A stretch of 64,000 nt of DNA, taken from the NCBI GenBank assembly GCA_963169105.1, contig OY720643.1, positions 129,446,041 through 129,510,040 on the forward strand. Direction: 5' to 3'. Every line of letters begins with the position of its first letter. The stretch's first letter is position 1. The notes under the pieces are model-generated. The model searched no databases. It saw only the letters and a program-made list of their open reading frames with translations, and was not told where the DNA came from. The DNA is from Ceriagrion tenellum (lineage: Eukaryota > Arthropoda > Insecta > Odonata > Coenagrionidae). The translations under genes and the position numbers were made by a program. Shown in pieces: positions 20,459 to 30,799 of the stretch.

Positions 20459-21489
20459 TTCTAAAGCCGGTGTCCTACGGTAATTTTTTCGTAAATGTAT
20501 TCATGAATAATTCATTAATACTCTCAGAGTTACACTGTGTATGCGCACGCCAATTTTTGATAAATTTTTGTAAGTACGAAACTCTGTAAATTCTTCATGA
20601 AAATCGGTCACTGAAATACTTTTCTGCGCGCTTGCACTTCGACCACCACCATCACGTTTTCGCTGGATCTCGCACCTCGAATGTTATACTATTATTTAGT
20701 ATATAGGTAATTGTTTGACGCTGGAACTGTGCTTCCCGACATACTCTTGCCGTTTTGCTTTAAATTAAGAAAGGGATTTGTAGACTATGCGAGGTATATT
20801 ATGGTTAATATCAACGATAAAACATTTTTTTATCAAGCAGAGGGAAATCCCTCACTACGTATTTTCTAAATAACTTTATTTGAGGTTACTTTGACATTGA
20901 TTGATGATTTATGTATTAATATATAAAATTAGTACCGTACTTGATATTTATTAAGCGTCAGTTGTTCGCTCAGTTCATTTGTTGCTTCACTCAGAGACTT
21001 TCAGTGCGAGAGGGTTACACCTGATTTCTTTATAATTTACGATATCTGTACGAACTACCTCCAAAAATATGAAGCTCGACCGGATCCAAGTAAATTATAA
21101 TAGTTTTCGCGTATAAATACGACCATTAGGTGTAATATAAAGAATGATACGCGTATAAATAACTAGCATCAGAGGAAAGTATCAGTAGGCCATATCATTG
21201 GTTGAGAATAGAGATGGGCGCCGCGCTGCCGGCCATGCAAGGCACGCCGCCGAGGAAAAAACCGCTCCGCTGCCACGCTAGTTCGTCTTGTCAACCTTTC
21301 CTCTCCCTTCCCACTGTAAATCTCTCTGTAAAGGTTTCGATAGGCCTTAATTTGCACCAGAGTTTGGCCCAATTCGCACCAGAGTCTGGCCATAGGTGAG
21401 GAATAGATGAGAGTCACAGAGTGCGCAGGAAGAAATAGGCGCGAACTCAAAAAGAATGTAGCCGAGTGGATGGGTATATTTTGTTCTTA

Positions 21490-22236
21490 AATTTATTCAT
21501 GAACTCCATATTCATGAATTGAGTTTCGTGAACTGTTGGACCCAATGTCACACGAGCAAGAAAACTTCATGAATTGGGCACTGATCGGCTGACGGCCGAG
21601 AAGAGAATTTTTTGTGCTGTCATAAATAGTGTATTCTTTGTACGAAAAGAACACGTAGAGAAGATATTTTGGTGGGACCTACAAGCTAGGGTATGGAATA
21701 GCACACGCCTATCGCTGCAATTACCCGGGAATTACTTTAGCCGTACGTATAAACTAAAGGAATTACAAGAGTAAGCATGCTTGCTCACGGTGGAAAACGT
21801 CAGAATCCCTATGTAGCAGTTCCACAGCCCAGAGTCGCCGAAACTATCTTCCCCGTAGACAAAGTTCGAAACTACAGATAAAAATAACGATCTGATAAGA
21901 CTATCAATCACTGTGAAAGAAAATATTACATTTACTGAGTTTTTAAAAAAATGTTGTGACTTAAAAAAAATCGTACACTGAAAAGCTATCCGATGGAGAA
22001 TCTAAACCACGATCCTTCACACGCAAGGCGAGTGCGCTCCTCACCAGACTACCGCTCTTTAAGTGAGATTTTGCGAAACGTGACGTGAGATTCCCAACTC
22101 ATGGTGTGGCCTACTGATACTTTCCTCAGATTCAAGTTATTTTTACGCGTATTATTCTTTATATTACTCCTAATGGTCTGAGTAATACGCGAAAACTATT
22201 ATAATTTACTTGCATCCGGTCGAGGTATATTCATAT
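21490..22236 (-). repeat. M2: inverted copy of M1 nested in hAT-2
   Basis: On the minus strand 22236-21490 follows M1 (21073-21200, then 23049-23650), including the caagtaaattataatagttt and gaggaaagtatcagtaggcc blocks and the tRNA-like segment. This uninterrupted copy shows how M1 read before hAT-2 entered. Its outer tip is degraded. Confidence 0.7.
22012..22075 (-). repeat. tRNA-like segment in the M family
   Basis: On the minus strand a box-A-like ggtagtctggtgaggag is followed about 30 bp later by a box-B-like ggtttagattctcc. The same arrangement recurs on the plus strand at 23086-23160. It is probably a SINE head captured by the M family. Confidence 0.35.
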
Positions 22237-22264
22237 ATTCAGATGAATATATGAATATACCTCG
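22221..22264. repeat. Perfect 21-nt-arm palindrome with 2-nt centre
   Basis: Arms 22221-22241 and 22244-22264 pair without mismatch around GA. It lies at the edge of M2 inside hAT-2. It resembles in form the 19-nt-arm palindrome in the Transib-B TIRs. Confidence 0.85.
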
Positions 22265-22550
22265 GGAGGTAGAATCAGTACCATTTTTATTATTCCACTC
22301 GTGTTTCATCGGTATTTTTATGATCAAATTCGCATAACATGGAAAGACTGTTCCTCATAGTTTTGTTTGCAACCAGCAAGGTTATGTCCTCATTCGTACA
22401 TTTTTCTTGCCCAAAACATTGAAATGTTCAACCTCTAAGACTTCCTGATGCATTTTTTATGTAAACCTGCTCATTAGCAAGTAAGGGAGTTTATTATAAC
22501 GCATCAAGTGTAATTGTTTATCAGAACAGCTGGCTGCTCCAAGCCCCAAA

Positions 22551-22760
22551 ATGGCCGCCGCCGCGAGTTGTCGGAACCTTACTATCAATGGCCTTGTGTG
22601 CATCCCCGCCACCAGCACACCTATTGAACGGAGTTTCAATGTATGTGGGCTCGCCCTTAAAGCCAAGAAAAGTAGACTTGAGCCGCAGCGCCTAAATAAA
22701 ATAATTTTTATTCATGAAAACTATGACTTGTGCAAAAAGTGTGTGCATAGAGTGCAGTGA
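22551..22760 (+). pseudogene. hAT transposase C-terminal dimerisation domain
   Basis: About 69 codons containing IPATSTPIERSFNVCGL and KKSRLEPQRLNKIIF, the signature of the hAT C-terminal domain that forms transposase dimers and completes the catalytic fold. The stop lies about 280 bp before the hAT-2 right end, as expected. The rest of the transposase (DDE core, zinc-finger N-terminus) is absent, so this is a remnant. Confidence 0.85.
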
Positions 22761-23699
22761 AACAATTATTTTTCTATATGTATAACCTGTAGCGTGCCTT
22801 TGTGACTGTGAAAAGTAAAATACTATCATATTTTGATCTGCTAAATTAACCCATTGACGACTCAGTATTTAAGCTAGCCCTTTCATTTTTGACGGTTGTA
22901 ATATGAGATTTTCCAGTACTTCACTTTTTTCCTCGAAGTATACGAACAGGCGTTAACACGCCGCGCCGCCGCCGATCAAACGCTCGGCGTTCGCGCCGTC
23001 ACGCCGCCGCCGACCAAAATCAAGACGGCGCGCATCTCTAGTTGAGAACCGCCAGGCCATGTTGTCCGAAATCTTTCTTAATGAATGGTAGTCTGGTGAG
23101 GAGCGCGCTCGTCTTGCGTGAGAAGGATCGTGGTCTCGATTCTCCATGGAAGAACTTTTAGGTGAACTAATTTGTTTGAGTCGCTACATTTTTTTTTAAT
23201 TTCAGTAATAGTAATATGTTTTACACAGTGATGGATAGTCTTATCAGATCGCTATTTCTACTTCTAGTTTCGGACGTTTTCTACGGTTAAGATAGTTTCG
23301 GCGACTCTGGGCTGGGGAACTGCTACATAGGGGTTCTGAAGAGTTTCATCGTGAGCAAGCATCTTGCTCTTGCAATTCCTTCGGTTTATACGTATGGCGA
23401 AAGTAAATCTCGGGTAATTACAGCAATAGATGTGTGCTATTCCATATCATGCCTCGTAGGTCCCGCAAAAGTATCTTCTCTTCTTGCTCTGTTCTCTTTT
23501 CGTACAGAGAATACAATACTGATGGCAGCAGAAAAAGTTCATTTCTCAGCCGCCAGCCGATCAGCGCCAAATTCATAAATTTTTCCTGCTCGTGAAACAA
23601 GGGGTCCAACCGTTCACGAAACTCTATTCATGAATATGGAATTCATGGATAAATGTACGAAAAAATTACCGTGGGATACCGGCTTAATGCACATAACGT

Positions 23700-25027
23700 A
23701 ATGAAAATTTTGCCCTTTCTACTTTTAATTTTCAACTATTTTAATAGCGTAAGTTATTATGAATTTTTCCCGCTCGGGTGACAATGGGTTCAATATAGAG
23801 GTGTGCCATACTGTTCTTTTTGGTGAGCAGTTCATTTAGATCCAGTTCCGGTGTCAGAGCAGTTCGAAAGAACAGATCCAAAAGAAAGCACATTACATTC
23901 TAAATGTGGGGGTGGAGCGGGTTTTATGAAGTTTTAGTTATTAGAATAGAATATGACGGTCATGCATACACTTCTAAAATGAAGATAAATGGAGATTTTC
24001 ATCCACTCCTACTGCTTCAGGTTCTACGTGATCATTCGTAGTATGCAAAATAAAATAGGTAACGATAATAAAATAAAAAATGTTACTACTTAATTGTAAA
24101 GTAAAATAATATTTCATGAACACCATTTCCATATGTTTTTATAATCAATGTATTCTATATTCAGAAAAGATTGGAAATAATTATTCCAAGTAAAGTAAAA
24201 ATAATCAGTTAAAAAGTAAATGACGTAAAAAATGAGACAAAATATGAAAACTGCCTTCTATCACAAAGCTTTAGATTTTAATGTGCAGAAATGACACTTG
24301 CGGCATTTTTATCCACTGAAATGTCTTGATGGAATACTTGGGGCTGCGTCTGTAAGGGCAATTATAACTTAGAAAATGCATATGCTTGAATGCTGTACTT
24401 CATTTTCTTTGCCATTACTGAAAGATGAAAAAATGCCTAAATACTCTAGGTAGCGCGTTGAAAGTCATAAAATTTTACAATAATGACAATAAAATACGCA
24501 AAAAATGGCACTTTTCTAATTACAAGTCAATCAATGAGTGCCTTACATGAAATGATACTTACGGTTTTTCGGCGGAAACTCTGGCGCGGTTGAAATTATA
24601 GCGGAGAGAGGACCTCTGACTTCAGCAGCACACACTAGTCTGAATTATCGTGTCCTTCGAAATATTAGGCAGAGTTGTGAGAAGAATACAAAGGTCTTTA
24701 TAACTGGCTACAATGACATACACTGTGTCAACAAACACAATAAGCGTAAAATAAAATTCTAAGAAAACGAATTGAAAAAGTAATGCGAGCACTCGCGTCA
24801 GTCCTGAGGGACTCGGACCGCGCGCATGTGAAACAAAATATCCTATTCCAGCCTGGCGAGTGAGTGTACGAGGTATATTGTAAATGTAAAACGTTACTAA
24901 AAGCGTAAGGAAAAAAAAAGAGAATCTCAGCGTCATAGTGACCTACCATCGGAAAATATTACGGTATTAAACACTAGGTGAGCCCAGGAGGCTCGGCGCG
25001 AGTTTCGCAGGGTTAAAATCCAAGTCG
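23700..25027. other. AT-rich interior of hAT-1, nothing recognised
   Basis: 1.3 kb with only short frames. No transposase domain is seen. Around 23760-23800 a sequence resembles the M terminal region (gctcgggtgacaatgggttc), possibly another M remnant. Confidence 0.4.
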
Positions 25028-25344
25028 CGCCGCACAGTGGTCCCAAGTCGAAAAAACTGGCCAAAATTAATACCGTCGTTATTTCACCTTACTTAGTAAG
25101 TACAATGGTTGTTCCCTTAAGTCTTTGATCAGCTAAATCTAATTTTGAAGTTATTTTTATAGTATCTCTACATATTAACATTTTAAAGAGCTATTATTAT
25201 GAAAACAAATTTTGAAAATCTAACAGTAGAATTTATCAGGATTGGCAGAAATATATTTGGAACCTATAACAACCTAATTTTACAAAACAGATTAATAAAC
25301 TGTGCTTAAATAAACCAGGATAATGATATGGACATGTAATTGAC

Positions 25345-25405
25345 GGGATTCGAACCCGCGACCATCAGCATTGCCGGCGAGCTACCCATATCGGAAAGCA
25401 CCATA
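25345..25405 (-). repeat. tRNA-derived SINE or pseudo-tRNA
   Basis: A perfect box B on the minus strand (GGGTTCGAATCCC, 25345-25357) with a box-A-like TAGCTCGCCGG about 15-25 bp upstream. A-to-B spacing is short and the cloverleaf is incomplete, so a SINE or pseudogene is preferred over a tRNA gene. Confidence 0.5.
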
Positions 25406-25554
25406 AATTTACTGTAATTTGGGCTTCCTAGTATTTAATGAGTTGCATTTAATTGATAGTTACTGAAATTAACGGGTAATAAATAGAAAAATACTTACAT
25501 TTTAAAGTTATCACTTTTATTTTTCCTAAAAACATCAAATTCAACTAAAATCAT

Positions 25555-27480
25555 CGTCCGAAGTCACTGCATCGGACTCATTGTCGCTCTGCGAACCATT
25601 TATAACGAGAAAATTTTGAACTTCACCTGGTAGGCTGACTTCTTTTTTTTTAATACTCGTGATAAAATGGAAATGCACGGATCATACATTTCCAAACGGT
25701 AACTAATGTGCAAAAGACACTCGAAACACTGAATGTAGCAATGAAGGGGGGTATGCCGAAAGAATACGTGGATTCATCCACTGGCCTCCTTATTAAGCTC
25801 TCAAAAAAATTTATTTGCGATATTTTAGCACCGCAAACGTAACACATCATGGTGCTGGTTCCTGTTAAAGCGTTGCATACCTGTAGGATATATTTAATAA
25901 TGTGAGAAGTGAAATAGAAGGAATTAAGAGTAGTAAAAAAGTCTTTAAAAAATAAGTAGTCACCTACCTTTCCATTAACCATTGTGAGCCTTATATGAAA
26001 TTTCACACTAAGATTTCCAGTGTCAACTGGCTGAAGTCTGTTGTTTTCCTTCGACAAAAGCCTTTCTTCGTCTTTTGCAATAGATTTGGTCTCTTGTACC
26101 CACTGGATACGAATCGGCCGGCAAAAACGGGTCGATGAAGGCCGAGGGTTCGACCACAAATTTTTTTCTGCAATTAGGTAAAAACTAAGTAACGTACCAG
26201 AATGTATTTAAGTTAACTGCGATTGTAATACGTAAAAGTCAATTCTTACCTGAGTCATTATCTGTCATTTGCAGAAGTACCAAGAAACTTGCGAAAACAC
26301 TTCCATCCGTCCTATCTTTTTGCTCTCACATCTGCTGGTACTGGGAGTGTCCAGAAGTCCCGTCGAAGCCATACTTGTAGAATAAAGTACACTGAAGTTC
26401 TTCCTCCATATCCTGCAGCGTTGACACACAGGAAACTATTTGTTTCGCTGTGTGCGTGAGATGAGCTTGCAGATTGACTTCGCACTTCTCAGTAACACAA
26501 ATACCATCTGGGTAAATCTTGTGAAATCTTTTGGTATCTGCGATGATTTTTTTAGAGCAACAGTTTCGCCGTGCTAATCTGCCGGCTATACCTTCTGGGT
26601 AAGCTGCATATTTTGCTTTCAGTACTGCCTAGTTCCTAGGATATATGGTGTGACCATCAGTTAATATACGTTTTGCGGAGCAGCACATACTGTTTTTTAT
26701 TGTAAAATTTTCGGACACAATCATGGACACGTCTTCTTCCGGAGTTAAAATTCGGTTTGGTGGACCTCCTTCCCTGTCCATCTTGTTAAAACGCGTTTTG
26801 CTCTGGTAGGTGTGGTCGTCGTCACTTCCTTGGTTAGCTTTGCAGCTGCCTCATGGCCTCTGGTATGGTAGCTCATTGATGCAGCGTAGGATAGTTCAGC
26901 TGGCGTCGCTCTGGATCTCAGTTTTTCCGTTTTTCTTCTCTTTGCTTTATCGCTGGACTCTTCAAATATTATTTTCGGTCGTCCTATTTCAGCATGCTCT
27001 GACGGCTATGGAAGAATTAAATTATGATTAATTACTGATATGAGCACATACTCGTTAATTGAGCAATCATAATAATAATCGGTACTCACCGGATGTGCTG
27101 GGAAGATATTCATATACATCTGATGGGAGTTTTAATTTCTGCTGCAACCGGCTTCTGAACGCTCTCCTGAAAATATTATCTGCTCGTGAGCTTTGCTCCC
27201 ACTTCTTCAGATACTTGGGGGAAAATATTTTCTGCATGAAGCGCGTCAGAATATTTTTGGCCGTGTCGACACCGTTTAGATAGTCTTGCCATCAAGTAAT
27301 CTAGGACATATTTTTTCTTTAGAGCCAAAGAATCTCCCTTTTTTTCAATAAATTCCTCGTGCACCTCATGGTGCGTAAGATTTCTGATATACATAGCAAC
27401 TCGTTTCACACGATTTTTAGAGCTGCGACGAGATATTTGAATCAAATAGAAGGATATTCGGTGCCTATTATTTTTAGCCA
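25555..27480 (-). pseudogene. Transib-C transposase, spliced, lacking the Glu domain
   Basis: Exon 1 (about 27480-27095) ends at a GT donor after STSG, the same place as in copies B and D. The next exon (from about 27010) holds EIGRP, further N-terminal sequence and the first Asp in KYGFDGTSGHS (near 26360). The 25650-26159 segment holds NPRPSSTRFCRP, then TMVNGKV, where the second catalytic Asp is Asn, then after an intron CX2C (CYVCGAK). The sequence then jumps to the acidic C-terminal tail (about 25640-25550). The NDGNTARRFF, HX4H and catalytic Glu segments are deleted. Frameshifts are present as well. Inactive. Confidence 0.8.
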
Positions 27481-27489
27481 TTACAAAAA

Positions 27490-28400
27490 TACTCAGAAAT
27501 GATGAATAATTGAAATAGGAAAAGCAATGAATTTAAGCTTACCTCTTGGATTCGGGCGTGTCTTGAATGTTAGATGCCAGGCAGACGAAGCGTTTCTTTC
27601 CACTGGGCAGCAGAATCTTTTGGGATTAACACAATACTGAGCACACTTGTTCACTACGCAAAGTACTGGGCAAAAATGATTCTGGAGACTTCACCGTGAC
27701 TATGCCTACTAGTAAACTAGTACCTACTGTAATAAAACCTACTAAGTAACCTACTTAGTAAAGCTACGACAGTGGTATTGGTGAGGGGGCCGTAATCCTC
27801 ATTCTGTTTTTTTCCTAGAAAAATAATACTCGTGCAGGATACCCTGTGGCCAGAGTGTAATTTTTCCCATCCTCGAGTATGGGCTCTTGACTGGGTCTTC
27901 CCCGTTGGAGGGCAATAAACGGACAGCATAGCCCATTTCGTCCGCAAAATCTTTTGCGGGCGGCACCGTGGCAACAAGAGTATTAGGGAACATTTATTGC
28001 CGCATGCCCGAAGGCCTAATCCTATTTGCAGAATCTTGTAGTGGTAAGGACCCGTGAAGAAACTTCACGGAATAAGAATACAAAAACTTTTTGCTGAGGA
28101 AAAGTGTTTATTGATCGCAGTCAATTGCTCAAGTTGGAGTTCTCATAATGTTTTATGTATCTGTTTAAATCCACGCATATTTAGTCTCGCTAGGAGTGTA
28201 AAAACCGGCCCTCATTGATATACGGTGACTTGGAGGAGACCATCCAACACGATTTTGTGATTTAGAACTTGAAATTTCAATGTATGGTAAACCTTGTAAA
28301 GTATACAACAGCACGCGAGTGTAACCATCGGAATGGAATTCCTTAATCGTTAAAACGACCCGGTCGCCGGCCGGCCAACAGCCCGCAGTGGCGCGGTGCA
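27490..28400 (-). other. Transib-C 5' noncoding region
   Basis: Parts of 27800-28020 resemble Transib-D 48530-48780 (ctagaaa...cgtgcag, ttttcccgttg, gcatagc, gtattaagg/gtattaggg, atgccg). It is conserved between the two copies and lies upstream of the transposase, so it is a plausible promoter region. Confidence 0.5.
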
Positions 28401-28406
28401 CCGCTC

Positions 28407-29247
28407 ACAAGGGGAGTGTCAGATAGCCGGGTCTCAGATTTTATTCAAACTTAGTAGTTGTACAGACCGCTGTATGTGGAAATGAATCACCCCACATTTA
28501 GGGTTATATAACCAATAGTTGAAACAAAAAAGGCTTTTAAAATTTTCAAAATTCCCTTTATACGGGCCACCCACATAACTGACAAGCTACAAACAATTTG
28601 AATATTATTAAGAATTATGCTTGGATAGTAAAAATATGAAGACAATATTATAAAATAATTATAGAAAATGGAAATCATGTGCATGAAGGAATAATGGAAA
28701 TACGTCGTGAAAAGATAAGGAAGTGGCATAATTAGAAGGCTGCCTTCGACCGAAAAAAAGGGAATAAGCCTGACGTCGATGTATGCAATGAAAAATTTTC
28801 CTCGCGCAAAAATAATATTTCGAGTAAAAATAAAAGAACTATTGAGCACATTGTAGGATGCCGTTAAAAGAAAAACTCAAAAAACAGCGGAAGAAACATA
28901 CCCCGTATTGGGATCGAACCCGTGTCTCTAGACCGGAGACGAGCACGTCAGCCACCCGTCCAGCTTGTCAGTTATGTGGGTTTATTTTATCGCATCTGTC
29001 AGAACCTAAAGGTGTAGTGAGGAGTCTTGATAATCTTCTCTATGTCGCTCTGTCTGTCTGTCCATCTGTAACTCTGTCTCTTCTTCGCACGGTATAAAGG
29101 AAATTTTGAAATTTTTAAAGGCCTTTTTTGTTTAAACTATTGGTTATATAACCCTATATGGGGGGTGATTCATGAACCACATACAAGTCTGTATAACTAC
29201 TAAGTTTGAATAAAATCTGAGACCCGGCTATCTGACACTTCCCTTGT
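28407..29247. mobile_element. Foldback element with about 157-bp arms
   Basis: Arms 28407-28563 and 29092-29247 are inverted, sharing agtgtcagatagccgggtct and ggttatataaccaatagttt with scattered differences. Inside, 28570-28587 pairs with 28971-28988. The loop also holds a tRNA-like box pair on the minus strand (GGGTTCGATCCC, 28910-28921) and a LINE fragment (28981-29055) like 38098-38165. No coding capacity and no clear target duplication. Confidence 0.7.
28898..28972 (-). repeat. tRNA-derived SINE in the foldback loop
   Basis: Minus strand: box A in GGTGGCTGACGTGCTC (about 28951-28966) and box B GGGTTCGATCCC (28910-28921), about 30 bp apart and close to tRNA spacing. No intact acceptor stem is apparent. 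Confidence 0.5.
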
Positions 29248-29781
29248 CAGCTTAAAACCATCTAGATGTCAGATAAGCAAGATTTTTTCTTAATTATATT
29301 GTATATTTTTTCCTTATTAATTTAACATAGAAATAATGGAGGAGTACGGAGGAGCACAAAACAATATCGATACTTTATTATTAAAAACCACTCTAAAATA
29401 GCTAAAATTATAAATATTTTAATATAGTTATAAATAAAACTAAAACGAACCAAAATTACCGGGATACTTCGCATAAAGGTCCTAACTTACTTTTAGAAAA
29501 TGAAAATTCTTATCCATGTAATTAAAGCCATCTTCTCTCTAGGTGTATTTCTCTAAAATGGACCGATTCGACGCTTCGGGCGTTTAACCCTCGACATGCC
29601 CAAGTTTGACTGAATACATAGACTGAATACAGAGACCAATTTAGTGCTCCGTTTTGTAGGTCATATCCTCTAGAATACGAACACACAATTTTGAACTTCC
29701 TAGTTAAAATTCGACTTTTGGCCAGCTTTTTTCGATTTGGGACCGCTGTGCGCCACGCCGCCGTTAAAATGACCGGCGGCG

Positions 29782-30710
29782 CACAGTGTAGCCAAAACCC
29801 CCTCTAGGCGGACAAAGTTCCAAAAATAAAAGTTAGAATTTCAATATTCAAAAGAGTAGGTTGGGTAGCCTGAGCTTTGAGCTGCAAAATTATTTATTAT
29901 AAAGGAAGGTAAGTATGCACCTGCGCGCAAAAATCAGTGTGTAAGTGATAGGTGAGTGGAGCACTCGTGCCACGGACGCCGAGCCCGAATTTCACCGTGT
30001 ACATCAAATGGCTACCACATCACTTTGATTTAACCGTATTCAATTTTAAAATATAGAATCAAACCATGAAAGTAATTACTATTTGAATTTATTTTAACAT
30101 TTTTTATTTAATTATATTGAGCATAATAATAATAAATTAATGATCATAAGAATTTGGTAAATGTTTTTAAAGTTAATGCGCAGATATGCGCATAATATTC
30201 AAAGCATATTATAAAATAAAATATTGGCTAACGGTTAAAAAAAAAATATGCTGCAGAAAGGCTGCAAAAAGTGTTTAAAAATCGAAATGTTGTGGCTAAG
30301 TCAGCAAGAAATGCACTCGACTTTTATATCTGGGTCCGTGTAATTGCTAGTGCAATGTATGTGTAAATTTATAATTTTTTTTAAATAGGTCAATATTTGA
30401 GATTCCTGAAAATACATTTGACTGGGAAAATAATACGCACATGTTTACATGATTTGGTGCTGAAAAGACGGATCGAGAGGTTGTATTTGGCGCGGACGGA
30501 AACCTGGTAAACATTCCGGAACCATGGAAACGAATGCAATTAACTCTCCAATCACCGGCTTCGCCCTATCGCGTCAGATATTATGTTTTCCAAACATTTG
30601 ACAGCCAAAGCGTGTTCAGCAACCTTTAAAATCCATGTGTACCAATTTTTAGGCTGAAACAATAATATTTCCGAATTTTGGCCATGTTTTTGGGATTTTT
30701 CCCCGCTGTG
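29782..30710. mobile_element. Transib-E, short non-autonomous Transib
   Basis: CACAGTG at 29782, then exactly 23 bp, then ACAAAGTTC. The right end reads inward CACAGCG with CCAAAATTC after 22 bp. Flanks are identical CGGCG (29777-29781 and 30711-30715). It is 929 bp with no transposase. Beyond the signal the two ends are dissimilar, and the flank lies in CG-repeat DNA where a 5-bp match could be chance. Confidence 0.65.
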
Positions 30711-30791
30711 CGGCGGCGCGCCGTAGTTTTTACCCCGGTGGCGTGCCTCGCATGGCCCACGGCGCGGCGTAACCGGCGCGGTCCATCTCTA
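30711..30791 (-). repeat. hAT-1 right terminal sequence
   Basis: CG-rich end that matches, inverted, the hAT-2 left end (ggccatgcRaggcacgcc block; 21230-21250). It stops at tagagatgg read inward, followed by TATCCGAC. Confidence 0.8.
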
Positions 30792-30799
30792 TATCCGAC

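Larger units (their letters stand above)
21209..23040 (+). mobile_element. hAT-2: 1.8-kb hAT copy inside M1
   Basis: tagagatggg (21209) and catctcta (to 23040) are inverted and flanked by the perfect 8-bp duplication GTTGAGAA (21201-21208 and 23041-23048). Both ends have CG-rich subterminal DNA like hAT-1. It carries the last part of a hAT transposase on the plus strand and a nested inverted M copy. Confidence 0.88.
20463..23692 (+). mobile_element. M1: inverted-repeat DNA element split by hAT-2
   Basis: The ends are ccggtgtcctacggtaattt (from about 20468) and its diverged inverse, accgtgggataccgg (to about 23690). Without hAT-2 it is about 1.4 kb. The right half contains a tRNA-like stretch (23086-23160). 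I find no transposase, so it is probably non-autonomous. The superfamily is unknown. Confidence 0.55.
25033..29750 (-). mobile_element. Transib-C, 4.7 kb
   Basis: The left end is CACAGTGGTCCC (25033) and the right end reads inward as CACAGCGGTCCC (29750). About 35 bp of TIR are shared, with a poly-A stretch and CTGGCCAAAA. At the right end the heptamer is followed after 22 bp by CCAAAAGTC. The flanks are CGCCG (25028-25032) and CGCCA (29751-29755), four of five matching. It contains a decayed spliced transposase, a tRNA-like SINE and a foldback element. Same family as Transib-D. Confidence 0.8.
7093..30791 (-). mobile_element. hAT-1: outer hAT DNA transposon, 23.7 kb with nested insertions
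   Basis: The two ends are tagagatggg (7093) and ccatctcta (to 30791), which are inverted. Both are flanked by the identical 8-bp sequence TATCCGAC (7085-7092 and 30792-30799), the target-duplication length expected of hAT. The host sequence also closes up across the gap, because the tandem unit begun at 7035 resumes at 30801. The subterminal DNA is extremely CG-rich. The left end matches the right end of hAT-2, so hAT-1 lies in the opposite orientation. No hAT-1 transposase is recognised. Most of the interior is later insertions: gypsy-1, Transib A, B, C and E, and M1 with hAT-2. Confidence 0.8.

Noticed and set aside
22849..22866. piggyBac terminus (TTAACCC) at 22849 and inverted at 19969
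   Set aside because: The two sites face away from the DNA between them and sit at the same place within hAT ends, so they are better read as conserved hAT subterminal sequence.
25345..25405. Functional tRNA gene
   Set aside because: Box B is perfect, but the box spacing is short and I cannot complete a cloverleaf with acceptor and anticodon stems.
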